Part shown: positions 45,797-53,556 of the stretch, piece after piece
Layout: every line of letters begins with the position of its first letter
Position numbering within the stretch: position 1 is the stretch's first letter
Source: CAZLWA01 sp964563165
GTDB lineage: Bacteria > CLD3 > SB21
Assembly: GCA_964563165.1 (NCBI GenBank)
Contig: CAZLWA010000005.1
Coordinates: 1-64,000, forward strand
Length of the DNA: 64,000 nucleotides
Direction: 5' to 3'
Program-made: the position numbers and the translations under genes
The notes under the pieces: model-generated
Told to the model about the DNA's origin: nothing
Databases searched by the model: none
The model's input: the letters and a program-made list of their open reading frames with translations, nothing else

Positions 45797-46741
45797 ATGA
45801 AGAAGACCTTGTCAGCATTTTTTCTGTTCATCCTTGCGGCTTCCGTTTGGAGCCAGGAAATCAAACATCCGAATGGCGACTTCGTTACGGTCAACGGAGC
45901 AAAGCTTTGGTATGAATCGGAAGGCACAGGCGAGGCGGTTCTGATCATTCCCGGCGGGCCCGGCAATTCGCACATTTATTTTCATCCGTATTTTACCGAA
46001 CTGGCGAAATTGTTTCGCGTGATCTACTTCGACGCCTTCGGCCGCGGAAAATCGGATCGCGCAAAATCTCCGAAAGAATACTTATTCGATCGCGATGTGG
46101 AAGATGTTGAAGCCCTGCGTAAGGTTTTGAAGATCGACAAGTGGATCATTCTCGGGCATTCGTACGGCGGCATGGTCGCGCAAGGCTACGCCCTGAAATA
46201 TCCGTCTTCGATCAGTAAACTGGTCCTTTCCAATACCCTGTACAACGCGGAAATGTGGCAAGGTAACGACGATAATTCCAATCATGAGATCCGCAACCAA
46301 TTTCCCGAAATTTGGGAAAAATTGATGGCCGTGCGCGCACAAGGCCAGCATTCGAACGGAGTGGACCATCAAAAACTTTACAGCCGGGTTCCTTCGGGGC
46401 TTTTGTATTTTTATGATCCTGCAAAGGCCGGCAAGGTCGCTTCCGATTCGGTTTCAAATAATACGGAATTATATTATGCCATGGTCGGCGATGACGGTGA
46501 TTTTATTATCGGCGGCGATATGTATCATCTGGATTTCCGGACACGGTTGAAAGATATCAAGATACCGATGCTGATCATCCAGGGGAGATTTGACCGGGTG
46601 GTTTATCCGAGATTCTCCATACAGTATAAGACCTACGCTCCTCAGGCGGAATTTGTCATGTTCGAAAAAAGCGGGCACATGCCGTTTATCGAGGAAAGCG
46701 CGGATTATTTCGCGACGGTGACGAAATTTCTGAAAAAGTGA
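45797..46741 (+). CDS. Exported alpha/beta hydrolase, proline-iminopeptidase-like
   Basis: The 314-residue protein has a signal peptide (MKKTLSAFFLFILAASVWSQ), the oxyanion segment PGGPGNSHIY, nucleophile elbow GHSYGGMVAQG, an aspartate in QGRFDRVVYP and the histidine in KSGHMPF. The HGGPG-like loop (here PGGPG) is typical of S33 proline iminopeptidases and related esterases. AGGAGG is placed well before the ATG. With the DPP IV and M1 genes it may complete digestion of proline-rich peptides; that is inferred from context. Confidence 0.87.
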   Translation: MKKTLSAFFLFILAASVWSQEIKHPNGDFVTVNGAKLWYESEGTGEAVLIIPGGPGNSHIYFHPYFTELAKLFRVIYFDAFGRGKSDRAKSPKEYLFDRDVEDVEALRKVLKIDKWIILGHSYGGMVAQGYALKYPSSISKLVLSNTLYNAEMWQGNDDNSNHEIRNQFPEIWEKLMAVRAQGQHSNGVDHQKLYSRVPSGLLYFYDPAKAGKVASDSVSNNTELYYAMVGDDGDFIIGGDMYHLDFRTRLKDIKIPMLIIQGRFDRVVYPRFSIQYKTYAPQAEFVMFEKSGHMPFIEESADYFATVTKFLKK

Positions 46742-46764
46742 AAACGTTCAGGTGTCATTCTGAG

Positions 46765-46820
46765 TCCCGATTCCTGCCCTGAGCGAAGTCGAAGGGTATC
46801 GGAACGAAGAATCCCTTAAT
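46765..46820 (+). repeat. Interspersed CCCTGAGCGAAGTCGAAGGG-type repeat
   Basis: The spacer contains CCTGCCCTGAGCGAAGTCGA followed by AGGGTATCGG. This is the widespread bacterial intergenic repeat type CCCTTCGACTTCGCTCAGGG, here as one copy before the amidohydrolase gene. Its origin is uncertain. Confidence 0.5.
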
Positions 46821-46861
46821 TCAAATAAACGGGTACGGTTGAAACCGGATTGCAGGTCGAA

Positions 46862-48154
46862 ATGCATATGAATAAGATTATTTCATTGCCGGTTTGGATG
46901 TTTCTGGTATTGCAAATGGTTTTTGCCCAGGAAAATGTTATTGCTATCAAAGCTGGAAAATTATTTGACGGCAAGAGCAGTGCGCTGAAAGAGAATATTA
47001 TTATTTTGATCAACGGAAATAAGATCGTTGATGTCGGCGAAAGAATTCCGATCCCTCAGAATGCACGGGTCATCGACCTGAGCGGTATGACGGTCATGCC
47101 GGGTCTCATCGACGCACACACGCATATTGCCTCTCATCCGGGAAATTATACCGATCAGATCTTAAAAGAGTCTTACGAATACAAGGCAATTTATGCTGCC
47201 GTGGACGCCAAGATCACGCTGGAATCCGGAGTGACCACCATTCGCGATCTGGGCAATGAAGGCGCGGGACTTGCCGATGTCGCGCTGCGCGATGCGATCA
47301 ATAAAGGCATCGTTCCGGGCCCGCGAATTCTGACGGCGATTCAGCCCGTCACCGCCACAGGCGCTTATGAAGTGACCGGTTATTCACCGATCCTAAAAAC
47401 ACCTCCGATCTCCTACCCTGCGGATGGAATCACGGAAATTCGAAAGCAAGTCAGAAATGTTGCCAGGCTCGGCGCCGATGTGATCAAAATTTATATGGAA
47501 TCGTATGAGAAGAAGCAAACCAGCAAGGATTCGCTGACCGGCGCATTCAATTATTCAAAAGAGGAGTTTCAAACGCTTGTTGAAGAAGCGCATCGCGCAG
47601 GGCTCAAGGTGGCGGCGCATACCTACTCGGATTCCGCGGCGCGGTTAGCAATTGACATTGGAGTAAGTTCGATAGAACACGGGTTGTATCTTAAAGAAGA
47701 AACATTCCGCCTGATGGCGCAGAAAAATATTTATTACGTGCCGACGCTTTTGGTTTATGAACTCTGGCGTGACGACAGATTATTCGGCAAGATTTCCGGG
47801 GAGGATAAGATCAAATTAACGTACACCTGCAGCCGTCACGCCGAAACTTTCAGGCGCGCGTTGAAGACCAATGTTAAAATAGCGTTCGGCACGGACACGT
47901 TTGAACTCCCCGGAACCAATGCTCAGGAACTTAATATGATGGTAACCTACGGCATGAAACCTATCGACGCCCTCAAATCGGCAACTTCCGTTGCCGCTGA
48001 ACTTCTAGGAATAGGTGCCGAAACAGGTTCCATTGAAAAAAATAAGTGGGCCGACCTGATCGCTTTTGCCGGCGATCCGCTGAATGATATTTCGGCCGTG
48101 CAGAAAATTTCCTTCGTCATGAAAGAAGGAAAAATTTACGTTGATAAGAAATGA
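46862..48154 (+). CDS. Exported amidohydrolase-superfamily metal-dependent hydrolase
   Basis: The roughly 430-residue protein has a signal peptide (SLPVWMFLVLQMVFAQ) and the amidohydrolase barrel: MPGLIDAHTHI (HxH metal site), DVIKIYMESYE with the possible bridging lysine, AAHTYSD and SIEHGLYL for later histidines, and FGTDTFELPG with the metal aspartate. Closest groups are imidazolonepropionase-like and Xaa-Pro dipeptidase-type hydrolases. The start could be ATG 46862 or ATG 46868, both after AGGTCGA; a TTG at 46850 is less likely. Confidence 0.88.
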   Translation: MHMNKIISLPVWMFLVLQMVFAQENVIAIKAGKLFDGKSSALKENIIILINGNKIVDVGERIPIPQNARVIDLSGMTVMPGLIDAHTHIASHPGNYTDQILKESYEYKAIYAAVDAKITLESGVTTIRDLGNEGAGLADVALRDAINKGIVPGPRILTAIQPVTATGAYEVTGYSPILKTPPISYPADGITEIRKQVRNVARLGADVIKIYMESYEKKQTSKDSLTGAFNYSKEEFQTLVEEAHRAGLKVAAHTYSDSAARLAIDIGVSSIEHGLYLKEETFRLMAQKNIYYVPTLLVYELWRDDRLFGKISGEDKIKLTYTCSRHAETFRRALKTNVKIAFGTDTFELPGTNAQELNMMVTYGMKPIDALKSATSVAAELLGIGAETGSIEKNKWADLIAFAGDPLNDISAVQKISFVMKEGKIYVDKK

Positions 48155-48163
48155 TCGGTATTT

Positions 48164-48652
48164 GTGAAGTATTTATCTGCGCCGTTATTCTGGATTATTT
48201 TGTGGATGTTCATGCTTTGGGATCGTGACGCGATCTCCGATCTTCGGAAGAAAATGATCGGGGAATGGCGATCTGTTTCGATCGAAGTGAGTATGCAAAG
48301 CGCTTATAATTCCGGTTCCATGCGTGTCATGACGGCCAATCAAAATAATTGGGAGCAAATAACCAGGATCAAGCCGGTCCGGACCTTTTTTAAAGCCGAC
48401 GGTACTTACTATGCCGAATATCATAACTTGAAGGATTCGATAGTGTATAATCCGTCCGGAGAATGGTCCATACAGAACGATTCATTGATCGTTCATCAGC
48501 TTAAACCGAAAACCGCCACGCTGCGCTATCATGTCACCATGAAAGATAATCTCGGTGAATTCCGGAGTATCCTGGATTTTGACGGCGATGGACAAGCGGA
48601 TGATGAATTCTTTGGAGTTTCAAGAAATGTGACACTTACCGGTATTTTTTGA
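48164..48652 (+). CDS. Small exported or membrane-anchored protein, lipocalin-like, unknown function
   Basis: The 162-residue product begins with GTG nine bases after the amidohydrolase stop. It has an N-terminal hydrophobic stretch (YLSAPLFWIILWMFML) and a beta-rich body with GEWRSVSIEVSMQ, FFKADGTYYAEYHN and GEWSIQNDSLIVHQ, like lipocalin_4/6-type domains. A DFDGDGQADDEFF segment looks like a calcium-binding loop. I do not recognise a specific family. Its stop abuts the ATG of the methyltransferase gene (TGAATG). Confidence 0.65.
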   Translation: MKYLSAPLFWIILWMFMLWDRDAISDLRKKMIGEWRSVSIEVSMQSAYNSGSMRVMTANQNNWEQITRIKPVRTFFKADGTYYAEYHNLKDSIVYNPSGEWSIQNDSLIVHQLKPKTATLRYHVTMKDNLGEFRSILDFDGDGQADDEFFGVSRNVTLTGIF

Positions 48653-49357
48653 ATGCCCGCCGATCAAACGATTGCCGATCGCCACACCATTATTCGCTCT
48701 TTTTTTCCGGGAACCGGAAAGTCGTACGATACCGTGGTCCGTGTTTTTTCTTTGGGCGTGGACAGGTATTGGAAAAAACAAATCTACAAACGGGTCCCTC
48801 CTTCAAGCCGCATTCTGGATCTGGCTTGCGGAACAGGCATTGTCACGATGGGATTGGCTAAAAAATTTCCGGGAGCGGAAATTGTAGGTGTGGATATTAC
48901 GGATGACTATCTGGCTATTTATGAGGAGCGGATCAAAAAGAAGAATATTAAAGCAAAATTCATATTGGGAAATGCAGAAAACGTGAAATTGGATGGAGAA
49001 TTCGACGCCGTTGTCTCGTCATACATCCCAAAATACGTTGACCCGGAATTACTTTTAAAAAATATTTCCCCGCATGTGAGATCCGGCGGCGTGATCGTAC
49101 TGCATGATTTCACATTACCGCAAAACGGATTCGCGCGTTTAATTTGGTCAATTTATAATCGGATAATGAACTTCATCGGCATCCGGTTATTTCCAGAATG
49201 GAAAGAGGTATTTGACTCCGGCTTGACGAATCTCATTCGCCAAACACGTTGGTTTGAAAGATGGCCCACAGCCCTGGAAAATCATGGCTTCACCGGCATT
49301 CGAAAAAAATATCTGACTTTTGGAAGCGCGGGAATTATTAGGGCCGAGAAAATCTGA
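48653..49357 (+). CDS. Class I SAM-dependent methyltransferase, UbiE-like
   Basis: The SAM-binding motif ILDLACGTGIVTMGLAKKFP and EIVGVDITDDYL, with post-I aspartate, are clear; the 234-residue length and the later PHVRSGGVIVLHDFT and FGSAGIIRAE segments resemble the UbiE/COQ5 quinone or phospholipid methyltransferases. The substrate is not fixed by sequence. It starts directly after the stop of the preceding gene and ends eight bases from the convergent small membrane gene. Confidence 0.85.
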   Translation: MPADQTIADRHTIIRSFFPGTGKSYDTVVRVFSLGVDRYWKKQIYKRVPPSSRILDLACGTGIVTMGLAKKFPGAEIVGVDITDDYLAIYEERIKKKNIKAKFILGNAENVKLDGEFDAVVSSYIPKYVDPELLLKNISPHVRSGGVIVLHDFTLPQNGFARLIWSIYNRIMNFIGIRLFPEWKEVFDSGLTNLIRQTRWFERWPTALENHGFTGIRKKYLTFGSAGIIRAEKI

Positions 49358-49364
49358 ATCTTAT

Positions 49365-49604
49365 TCAATTCAAATGTTTTGGCTCAGCCATTGTATTCGA
49401 TGCGATCCAAAAAGTTACCGTCCAGATGCAAACGCCGTAGGGGAAAAAACCAATAAGTGTGTCGCTGACGGAATGCGAATAAAGGTCAATCACGACAAAA
49501 AACCACGCGCACATCACACATGTCATCATGGTGATGCACCACCCTGCGAATGAAACGGGTTGGTAAATCCAACCAAGCTTTCTAAACCAAATGGATCTCA
49601 TCAA
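49365..49604 (-). CDS. Small two- to three-helix membrane protein
   Basis: The 79-residue protein has hydrophobic segments around VSFAGWCITMMTCVMCAWFF and FFPYGVCIWTVTFW, with DLYSHSVSDTL between. Similar small proteins with a GWxxxPVS...HSVSDTL...FFPY pattern occur in Bacteroidota next to regulators; their role is unknown. The start is TTG at 49604 directly after the stop of the winged-helix gene, or ATG at 49601, with GGAAAGG upstream. The tight spacing shows that it is the last gene of the four-gene operon. Confidence 0.72.
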   Translation of the reverse strand: MMRSIWFRKLGWIYQPVSFAGWCITMMTCVMCAWFFVVIDLYSHSVSDTLIGFFPYGVCIWTVTFWIASNTMAEPKHLN

Positions 49605-49919
49605 TCAGTCCTTTCCGGATTGGTTGTTTAAGATGGTCGTCAATAATTTCAGATAGCCGCGTAACGTTTCGCGCCCTTTTCTCGTTATCCTGAGCGTCGT
49701 TTTCGGTTTTTTATTTAAGAAAGTTTTTTTCACGGTGAGTAGTTTATTTCTTTCCAGCAATGCGGTATGCGAGCTCAGATTACCGTCCGTCAGGCCCAGC
49801 CGGTCTTTGAGCTCCACGAAATCAATTTTCTCCTGCGCAGCAAGAATGGACATGATCCCCAACCGCACTTTTTGGTGAATGATTTCGTCGATGCGCTCGA
49901 TCGTTTCCTTTTGAATCAT
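49605..49919 (-). CDS. Winged-helix transcriptional regulator (HTH_34/MarR-ArsR-like)
   Basis: The 104-residue protein has a single winged helix: VRLGIMSILAAQEKIDFVEL, recognition segment DRLGLTDGNLSSHTALLERN and a wing around KKPKTTLRITRKG. Such small regulators control a neighbouring membrane-protein gene in many Bacteroidota-type genomes. Its ATG overlaps the stop of the frameshifted lipoprotein gene upstream (ATGA), and its stop meets the start of the small membrane gene. The signal is unknown. Confidence 0.87.
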   Translation of the reverse strand: MIQKETIERIDEIIHQKVRLGIMSILAAQEKIDFVELKDRLGLTDGNLSSHTALLERNKLLTVKKTFLNKKPKTTLRITRKGRETLRGYLKLLTTILNNQSGKD

Positions 49920-50150
49920 TTTACATTTTCAAATCTAAAAGATAAAAGAGTGTGCTTCCCGGCCTCATTGAATTCATCGGTGGTACTGAATTCCAGACCA
50001 AGAAACTTTCCGAAGGTACTCCGCCACATAAGAGAGCGTGCGCGAAACAAATGGCTCATCGCCGTGACCATAGATGAATTTTCTTCCGGGAATTCAACTC
50101 CGGCAGCTCAAAAAGAACAGTATTATGCCTGGAGCATAAAAATGTTTCAT
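49916..50150 (-). pseudogene. Small lipoprotein gene with a one-base frameshift
   Basis: The ATG at 50150 overlaps the stop of the upstream membrane gene (ATGA) and opens with MKHFYAPGIILFFLSC, a lipoprotein signal, but stops two codons later. A second frame runs on through GVEFPEENSSMVTAMSHLF, RARSLMWRSTFGKFLG and LEFSTTDEFNEAGKHTLLS to a TGA that overlaps the ATG of the regulator (ATGA). The span is 235 bases, one more than a multiple of three, so removal of one base near TGCCGG (for example, giving LSCGVEFPEE) restores a 77-residue protein. Coupling at both ends argues that this was a real gene; the shift is a mutation or sequencing error. Confidence 0.68.
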
Positions 50151-50761
50151 GGTTCGGTCCTTGTTGCATTGGGTTCTGAATATTGACGGTAGATCACGAT
50201 ACCCAGGACGACATGCCCCAATCCAAACGTCAGCATCAGTAAAATAAAATTGATCAGCGGAAAAAAGACGGCAACGGTCCCTGATAAGAAAAATAAGGTA
50301 CCCAGGGCTTTCAGTTCCTTGAGCGAATAAAACCCGGCAGCATAAAGACCGGTACCGTAACACAGCATCCACACCGGCGGTATAAGGAAAAACAAATAAT
50401 AACTGCTGAGCGCCGCGGTCAGAACGCCGCCGAGAAGCGCCGCCATGGAGAAATGAATAAGTCCTTGTCTAACCGGTTCGATCCAGATTTTTTCATTCAT
50501 GGTTTTTGCGCGCCGGACACTAAAAAATATCGAGGCCAAAATTGCCGACAGGAAACACGCCGTCCAGCATACGGTGAGTTCTGTCAAAAATTGCGTGTAC
50601 AGCATGGTTCCGTTCAAGAGCCATTGAGAATATCCTGCGGCGGCCGATCCGAGCACGCCGATGCCAATGGCCGATGCCGGAGATAGATTGGTGTACCGGA
50701 CGGAACGTTCCATCAACCGCCTCATGTAATCGATCTGCGCCTGCGCTTCTTTTTTATCCAT
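50147..50761 (-). CDS. Polytopic membrane protein of unknown function, first gene of the regulator operon
   Basis: The 204-residue protein has six or so hydrophobic helices with a charged N-terminus (MDKKEAQAQIDYMRRLMERS). Proteins of this type, beginning with KxxxxQxxYMRxLMERS, commonly precede a small winged-helix regulator gene; function is unknown. It leads the minus-strand operon with the damaged lipoprotein gene, the regulator and the 79-residue membrane protein. The upstream 140 bases are A+T-rich (TTACAAACTACTTTG, then TAATACAAAGTAG) with a CTACTTTGTATTACAAAGTAG-like dyad that may be the operator. Confidence 0.75.
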   Translation of the reverse strand: MDKKEAQAQIDYMRRLMERSVRYTNLSPASAIGIGVLGSAAAGYSQWLLNGTMLYTQFLTELTVCWTACFLSAILASIFFSVRRAKTMNEKIWIEPVRQGLIHFSMAALLGGVLTAALSSYYLFFLIPPVWMLCYGTGLYAAGFYSLKELKALGTLFFLSGTVAVFFPLINFILLMLTFGLGHVVLGIVIYRQYSEPNATRTEP

Positions 50762-50765
50762 GGCT

Positions 50766-50830
50766 AATACTCCATATTACAAACTACTTTGTAATACAAA
50801 GTAGTAATATTTAATTACATTGTCAATAAG
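50766..50830. promoter_or_regulatory. Dyad ACTACTTTG-taata-CAAAGTAGT, candidate operator
   Basis: Between the membrane-protein operon and the divergent AAA ATPase gene the sequence reads ACTACTTTGTAATACAAAGTAGT (about 50784-50806), a perfect nine-base inverted repeat ACTACTTTG/CAAAGTAGT with a five-base centre (TAATA). Its position before the operon containing a winged-helix regulator makes it a likely binding site for that protein, giving autoregulation. No clear promoter boxes can be fixed. Confidence 0.6.
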
Positions 50831-50901
50831 TATGTTGTTACTTCCGGGCACTTGAATATTACGCCGCTTACAGTTACTTTGATCCCATAGAAGGAGAATG
50901 T

Positions 50902-52434
50902 GTGACTCAGGAACTTGAAATATACATCCAGGCCCGCTATCCGCTGATTTACGTGGTTTCCTGGGAAGAAGACCGCATTCTAAAAGTGTTGGATCAAATT
51001 TCGGTCACGCTGCGTAAAATGCTGTTCGTGTGGACGCAAACCCAGGGCATGTACAATTATGTCCTTTCGGATCAACTCGACGAATCGAAATCCGATCCGG
51101 AGGTCATGCTTCAGCACATTGCAGCAAGCAGCGACAACGCGATCTTCGTATTGTTCGATTTTCATGCGTTCATCGACAATGTCCGTATACGACGGCAGTT
51201 GCGCGATCTTTCCAAGCTCCTCCGCAAAAGCAATAAAACAATTATTATCGTTGCGCCGGCCATGACGATTCCGCTGGAGTTGTCGAAAGATATTGCGGTG
51301 ATCGATTTCGACTTACCGGCCATCCCTGATCTTGCTCAGAGCTTTGACAATGCTCTTAAAATCCTGAATAAACGCCGGGATGTCACGATGGAACTGACGC
51401 CTCAGATCACCGAAAAACTTTTGAAGGCCGCTCAGGGGCTAACGTTGGTTGAATTTGAGAATGTGCTCGCTAAATCGGTCGTGCACAGAAAAGCCATTGA
51501 TGAGAATTCTATCCGGGAGGTGCTTGAAGAAAAAAAACAAGTGATTCGGAAATCAAGTACGTTGGAATATTTTTCTCCGGATGAAAATTTTGATCAGGTC
51601 GGAGGCTTGGAAAATCTGAAGATCTGGCTGACGAAGCGCGCGGAAGCTTTCACCGACCGCGCGGCGCGCTTCGGATTGCCGACTCCAAAAGGCCTGTTGC
51701 TCGTCGGAACCCAAGGCTGCGGAAAAAGCCTCACCGCGAAAGCCGTCGCGTCGCATTGGAATTTGCCTCTGCTTAAACTCGACGTCGGCACCGTGTTCAG
51801 CGGCATCGTAGGCTCCTCCGAAGCGAATATCCGTCATGCGATCAAGGTCGCGGAATCCATCAGCCCCTGCATTCTATGGATCGATGAAATTGAAAAAGGT
51901 TTTTCCGGGATGGCCAGTTCCAATTTCAGCGACGGCGGCACCGCCGCGCGGGTCTTTGGAACGTTCACAACCTGGCTGCAGGAAAAAAAGAAGCCGGTGT
52001 TTGTCATTGCCACGTCTAACGACATTACTCTGCTTCCGCCGGAAATTTTACGCAAAGGAAGGTTTGATGAAATATTTTTTGTGGACCTGCCTGAACAGAC
52101 GGAACGTGAAGCGATCTTTAAAATTCATCTGCAAAAACGGAATCGCGAAGCGAAAAACTATGATTGTGTCAAATTGGCACTGAATTCCGAAGGATTCAGC
52201 GGTGCGGAAATTGAACAGGCGATTATCGCGGGACTGTATGATGCTTTTGAAGAAAACCGTGAATTGAGCATGGAAGATATTCAAAATAATTTGCGGACTT
52301 CGGTGCCCCTTTCGCGTGTCATGGCGGAACATATCAACGCGCTTCGTGCCTGGGCTGAAAAGCGCGCACGCAAAGCCTCCCGGACAAAAGCCCCTTTTCC
52401 GGGAATCGATCTGGATCGGTTCAGTGTAAATTGA
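50902..52434 (+). CDS. Ycf46-like AAA+ ATPase
   Basis: The 510-residue protein has an N-terminal domain (to about residue 210) starting ELEIYIQARYPLIYVVSWEE, and a AAA module with Walker A GTQGCGKSLTAK, Walker B CILWIDEIEKG, sensor segment VIATSNDITLLPPEILRKGRFDE and a helical lid. The layout fits the Ycf46/ARC-type ATPases found in cyanobacteria, plastids and many other bacteria. There is no HEXXH, so it is not an FtsH protease. The substrate is unknown. The GTG start has AGGAGAA upstream. Confidence 0.88.
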   Translation: MTQELEIYIQARYPLIYVVSWEEDRILKVLDQISVTLRKMLFVWTQTQGMYNYVLSDQLDESKSDPEVMLQHIAASSDNAIFVLFDFHAFIDNVRIRRQLRDLSKLLRKSNKTIIIVAPAMTIPLELSKDIAVIDFDLPAIPDLAQSFDNALKILNKRRDVTMELTPQITEKLLKAAQGLTLVEFENVLAKSVVHRKAIDENSIREVLEEKKQVIRKSSTLEYFSPDENFDQVGGLENLKIWLTKRAEAFTDRAARFGLPTPKGLLLVGTQGCGKSLTAKAVASHWNLPLLKLDVGTVFSGIVGSSEANIRHAIKVAESISPCILWIDEIEKGFSGMASSNFSDGGTAARVFGTFTTWLQEKKKPVFVIATSNDITLLPPEILRKGRFDEIFFVDLPEQTEREAIFKIHLQKRNREAKNYDCVKLALNSEGFSGAEIEQAIIAGLYDAFEENRELSMEDIQNNLRTSVPLSRVMAEHINALRAWAEKRARKASRTKAPFPGIDLDRFSVN

Positions 52435-52623
52435 TTGTTCCCCGCTAAACACGCGGAATACATTTGTCCACGAAAGACACGAAAGAACACAAAAAAACTG
52501 ATTGCAGGCGGAAGAACGCGAATATAGGCCCACGAAACATTGCCAAAGGCATGGTAATGCCGGAAAGAACGCGAGAGAGGTTTTTACACCATTCCGCGCG
52601 GCGATTTTAAAGCGGCAACGAAA
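52435..52623. other. Noncoding spacer with weak repeat copy
   Basis: The 190-base gap between convergent genes contains a weak copy of the CACGAAAGACACGAAAGAACAC-type interspersed repeat (about 52463-52494). I saw no gene, and no strong hairpin with a T tract. Confidence 0.4.
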
Positions 52624-53493
52624 TCACCACTTCTCTTTATACAATCTGACCAGATACCCTTTCTTAACAATGCGGGGTAATTCACGCTGAAGCACATTAT
52701 ACGTCGGCTTTTTCTCGTGCCCGATGACATACATTCGGCCCGGCCCATTGTCCAGAATTTCATACAGCCGCTCCGTAATTTCTTTCTCCTGATTCGAATC
52801 ATCAAAATAATAAATATATTTCCATGGCAAGACCTTCACGGTGGCTTTCGACGCGCGGTCCGCCTCGGACGCGAGCAACTTCCCGTTGGCTTGCCCCTTC
52901 GGAACATGAAAAGAAATTTTTTCCGGCAACTCCATAAACGCTTTGGCCAAAGAGTCAAACTCGCTCACCCCGAAGCCGGTAATAATGAAATAAACTTCCT
53001 TCGGGAACGCCCGCAGCTTAAGGCTTACCTCAAAGTCCATTCGTTCGTAGATCACACGGCCCTTACCGATGTCCATGCTGAAATCGCTTACTCCCAGCTG
53101 CCGTGTCATCTTTTCCGTGACGCCCAGGATTTTCCATTTGTTCTGATCGGCTAAATTTTTCATGTCCACGTTAAACAGCGTATTCGGAAAATATTTCGGG
53201 ATCTGAACGGATTTTCTAAGATAATTCAGATTTTCCAGCTGCACACGTTCGTTTTTTATCCAATTGCCCTGAATATCATATTCGTGGATCAGTAACGAAT
53301 CGATCATTTTATCCATGGGCAGGTAATTTTCAAACAAGTCCATGCTGACGCCGACGGTAATTTGTTTCGGGGAAACGGCTTCCAGATCTTCATCGGACGG
53401 ATCATGGATCCGGCGATAGGAAAGAAACAAATGAATGCCGATGAGCAGTATGATCGCTGCGGAAAGAATTTTTGCGATAGCTATTTTTTGCAT
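52624..53493 (-). CDS. Membrane-anchored protein, possibly YibQ-like divergent polysaccharide deacetylase
   Basis: The 289-residue protein has one N-terminal membrane helix (ILSAAIILLIGIHLFLSY) and an extracytoplasmic body. The last third (LYEILDNGPGRMYVIGHEKK, then RELPRIVKKGYLVRLY) resembles the end of the YibQ/DUF610 family, where a GH...PxxLxxLPxLxxxGxxLV segment closes the barrel, and FHVPKGQANGKLLASEADRA matches no other family that I know. The catalytic residues of true deacetylases are not evident. The assignment is weak. Confidence 0.45.
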   Translation of the reverse strand: MQKIAIAKILSAAIILLIGIHLFLSYRRIHDPSDEDLEAVSPKQITVGVSMDLFENYLPMDKMIDSLLIHEYDIQGNWIKNERVQLENLNYLRKSVQIPKYFPNTLFNVDMKNLADQNKWKILGVTEKMTRQLGVSDFSMDIGKGRVIYERMDFEVSLKLRAFPKEVYFIITGFGVSEFDSLAKAFMELPEKISFHVPKGQANGKLLASEADRASKATVKVLPWKYIYYFDDSNQEKEITERLYEILDNGPGRMYVIGHEKKPTYNVLQRELPRIVKKGYLVRLYKEKW

Positions 53494-53556
53494 ATATCGG
53501 CTCGAGGAAAAGGTGCTGCGTTACTCCCGCAGGCAGCGGGCGTGTGAATTAACCCG

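Noticed and set aside
45148..45975. Long minus-strand open frame of 275 codons
   Set aside because: It lies antisense across the ends of the M1 peptidase gene, msrB and the next hydrolase gene, all of which have clear family motifs. Its translation has no recognisable domain and it has no ribosome-binding site.
50902..52434. FtsH-type protease
   Set aside because: The AAA module is present but no HEXXH zinc motif or membrane helices are found; the N-terminal domain fits Ycf46-like ATPases.
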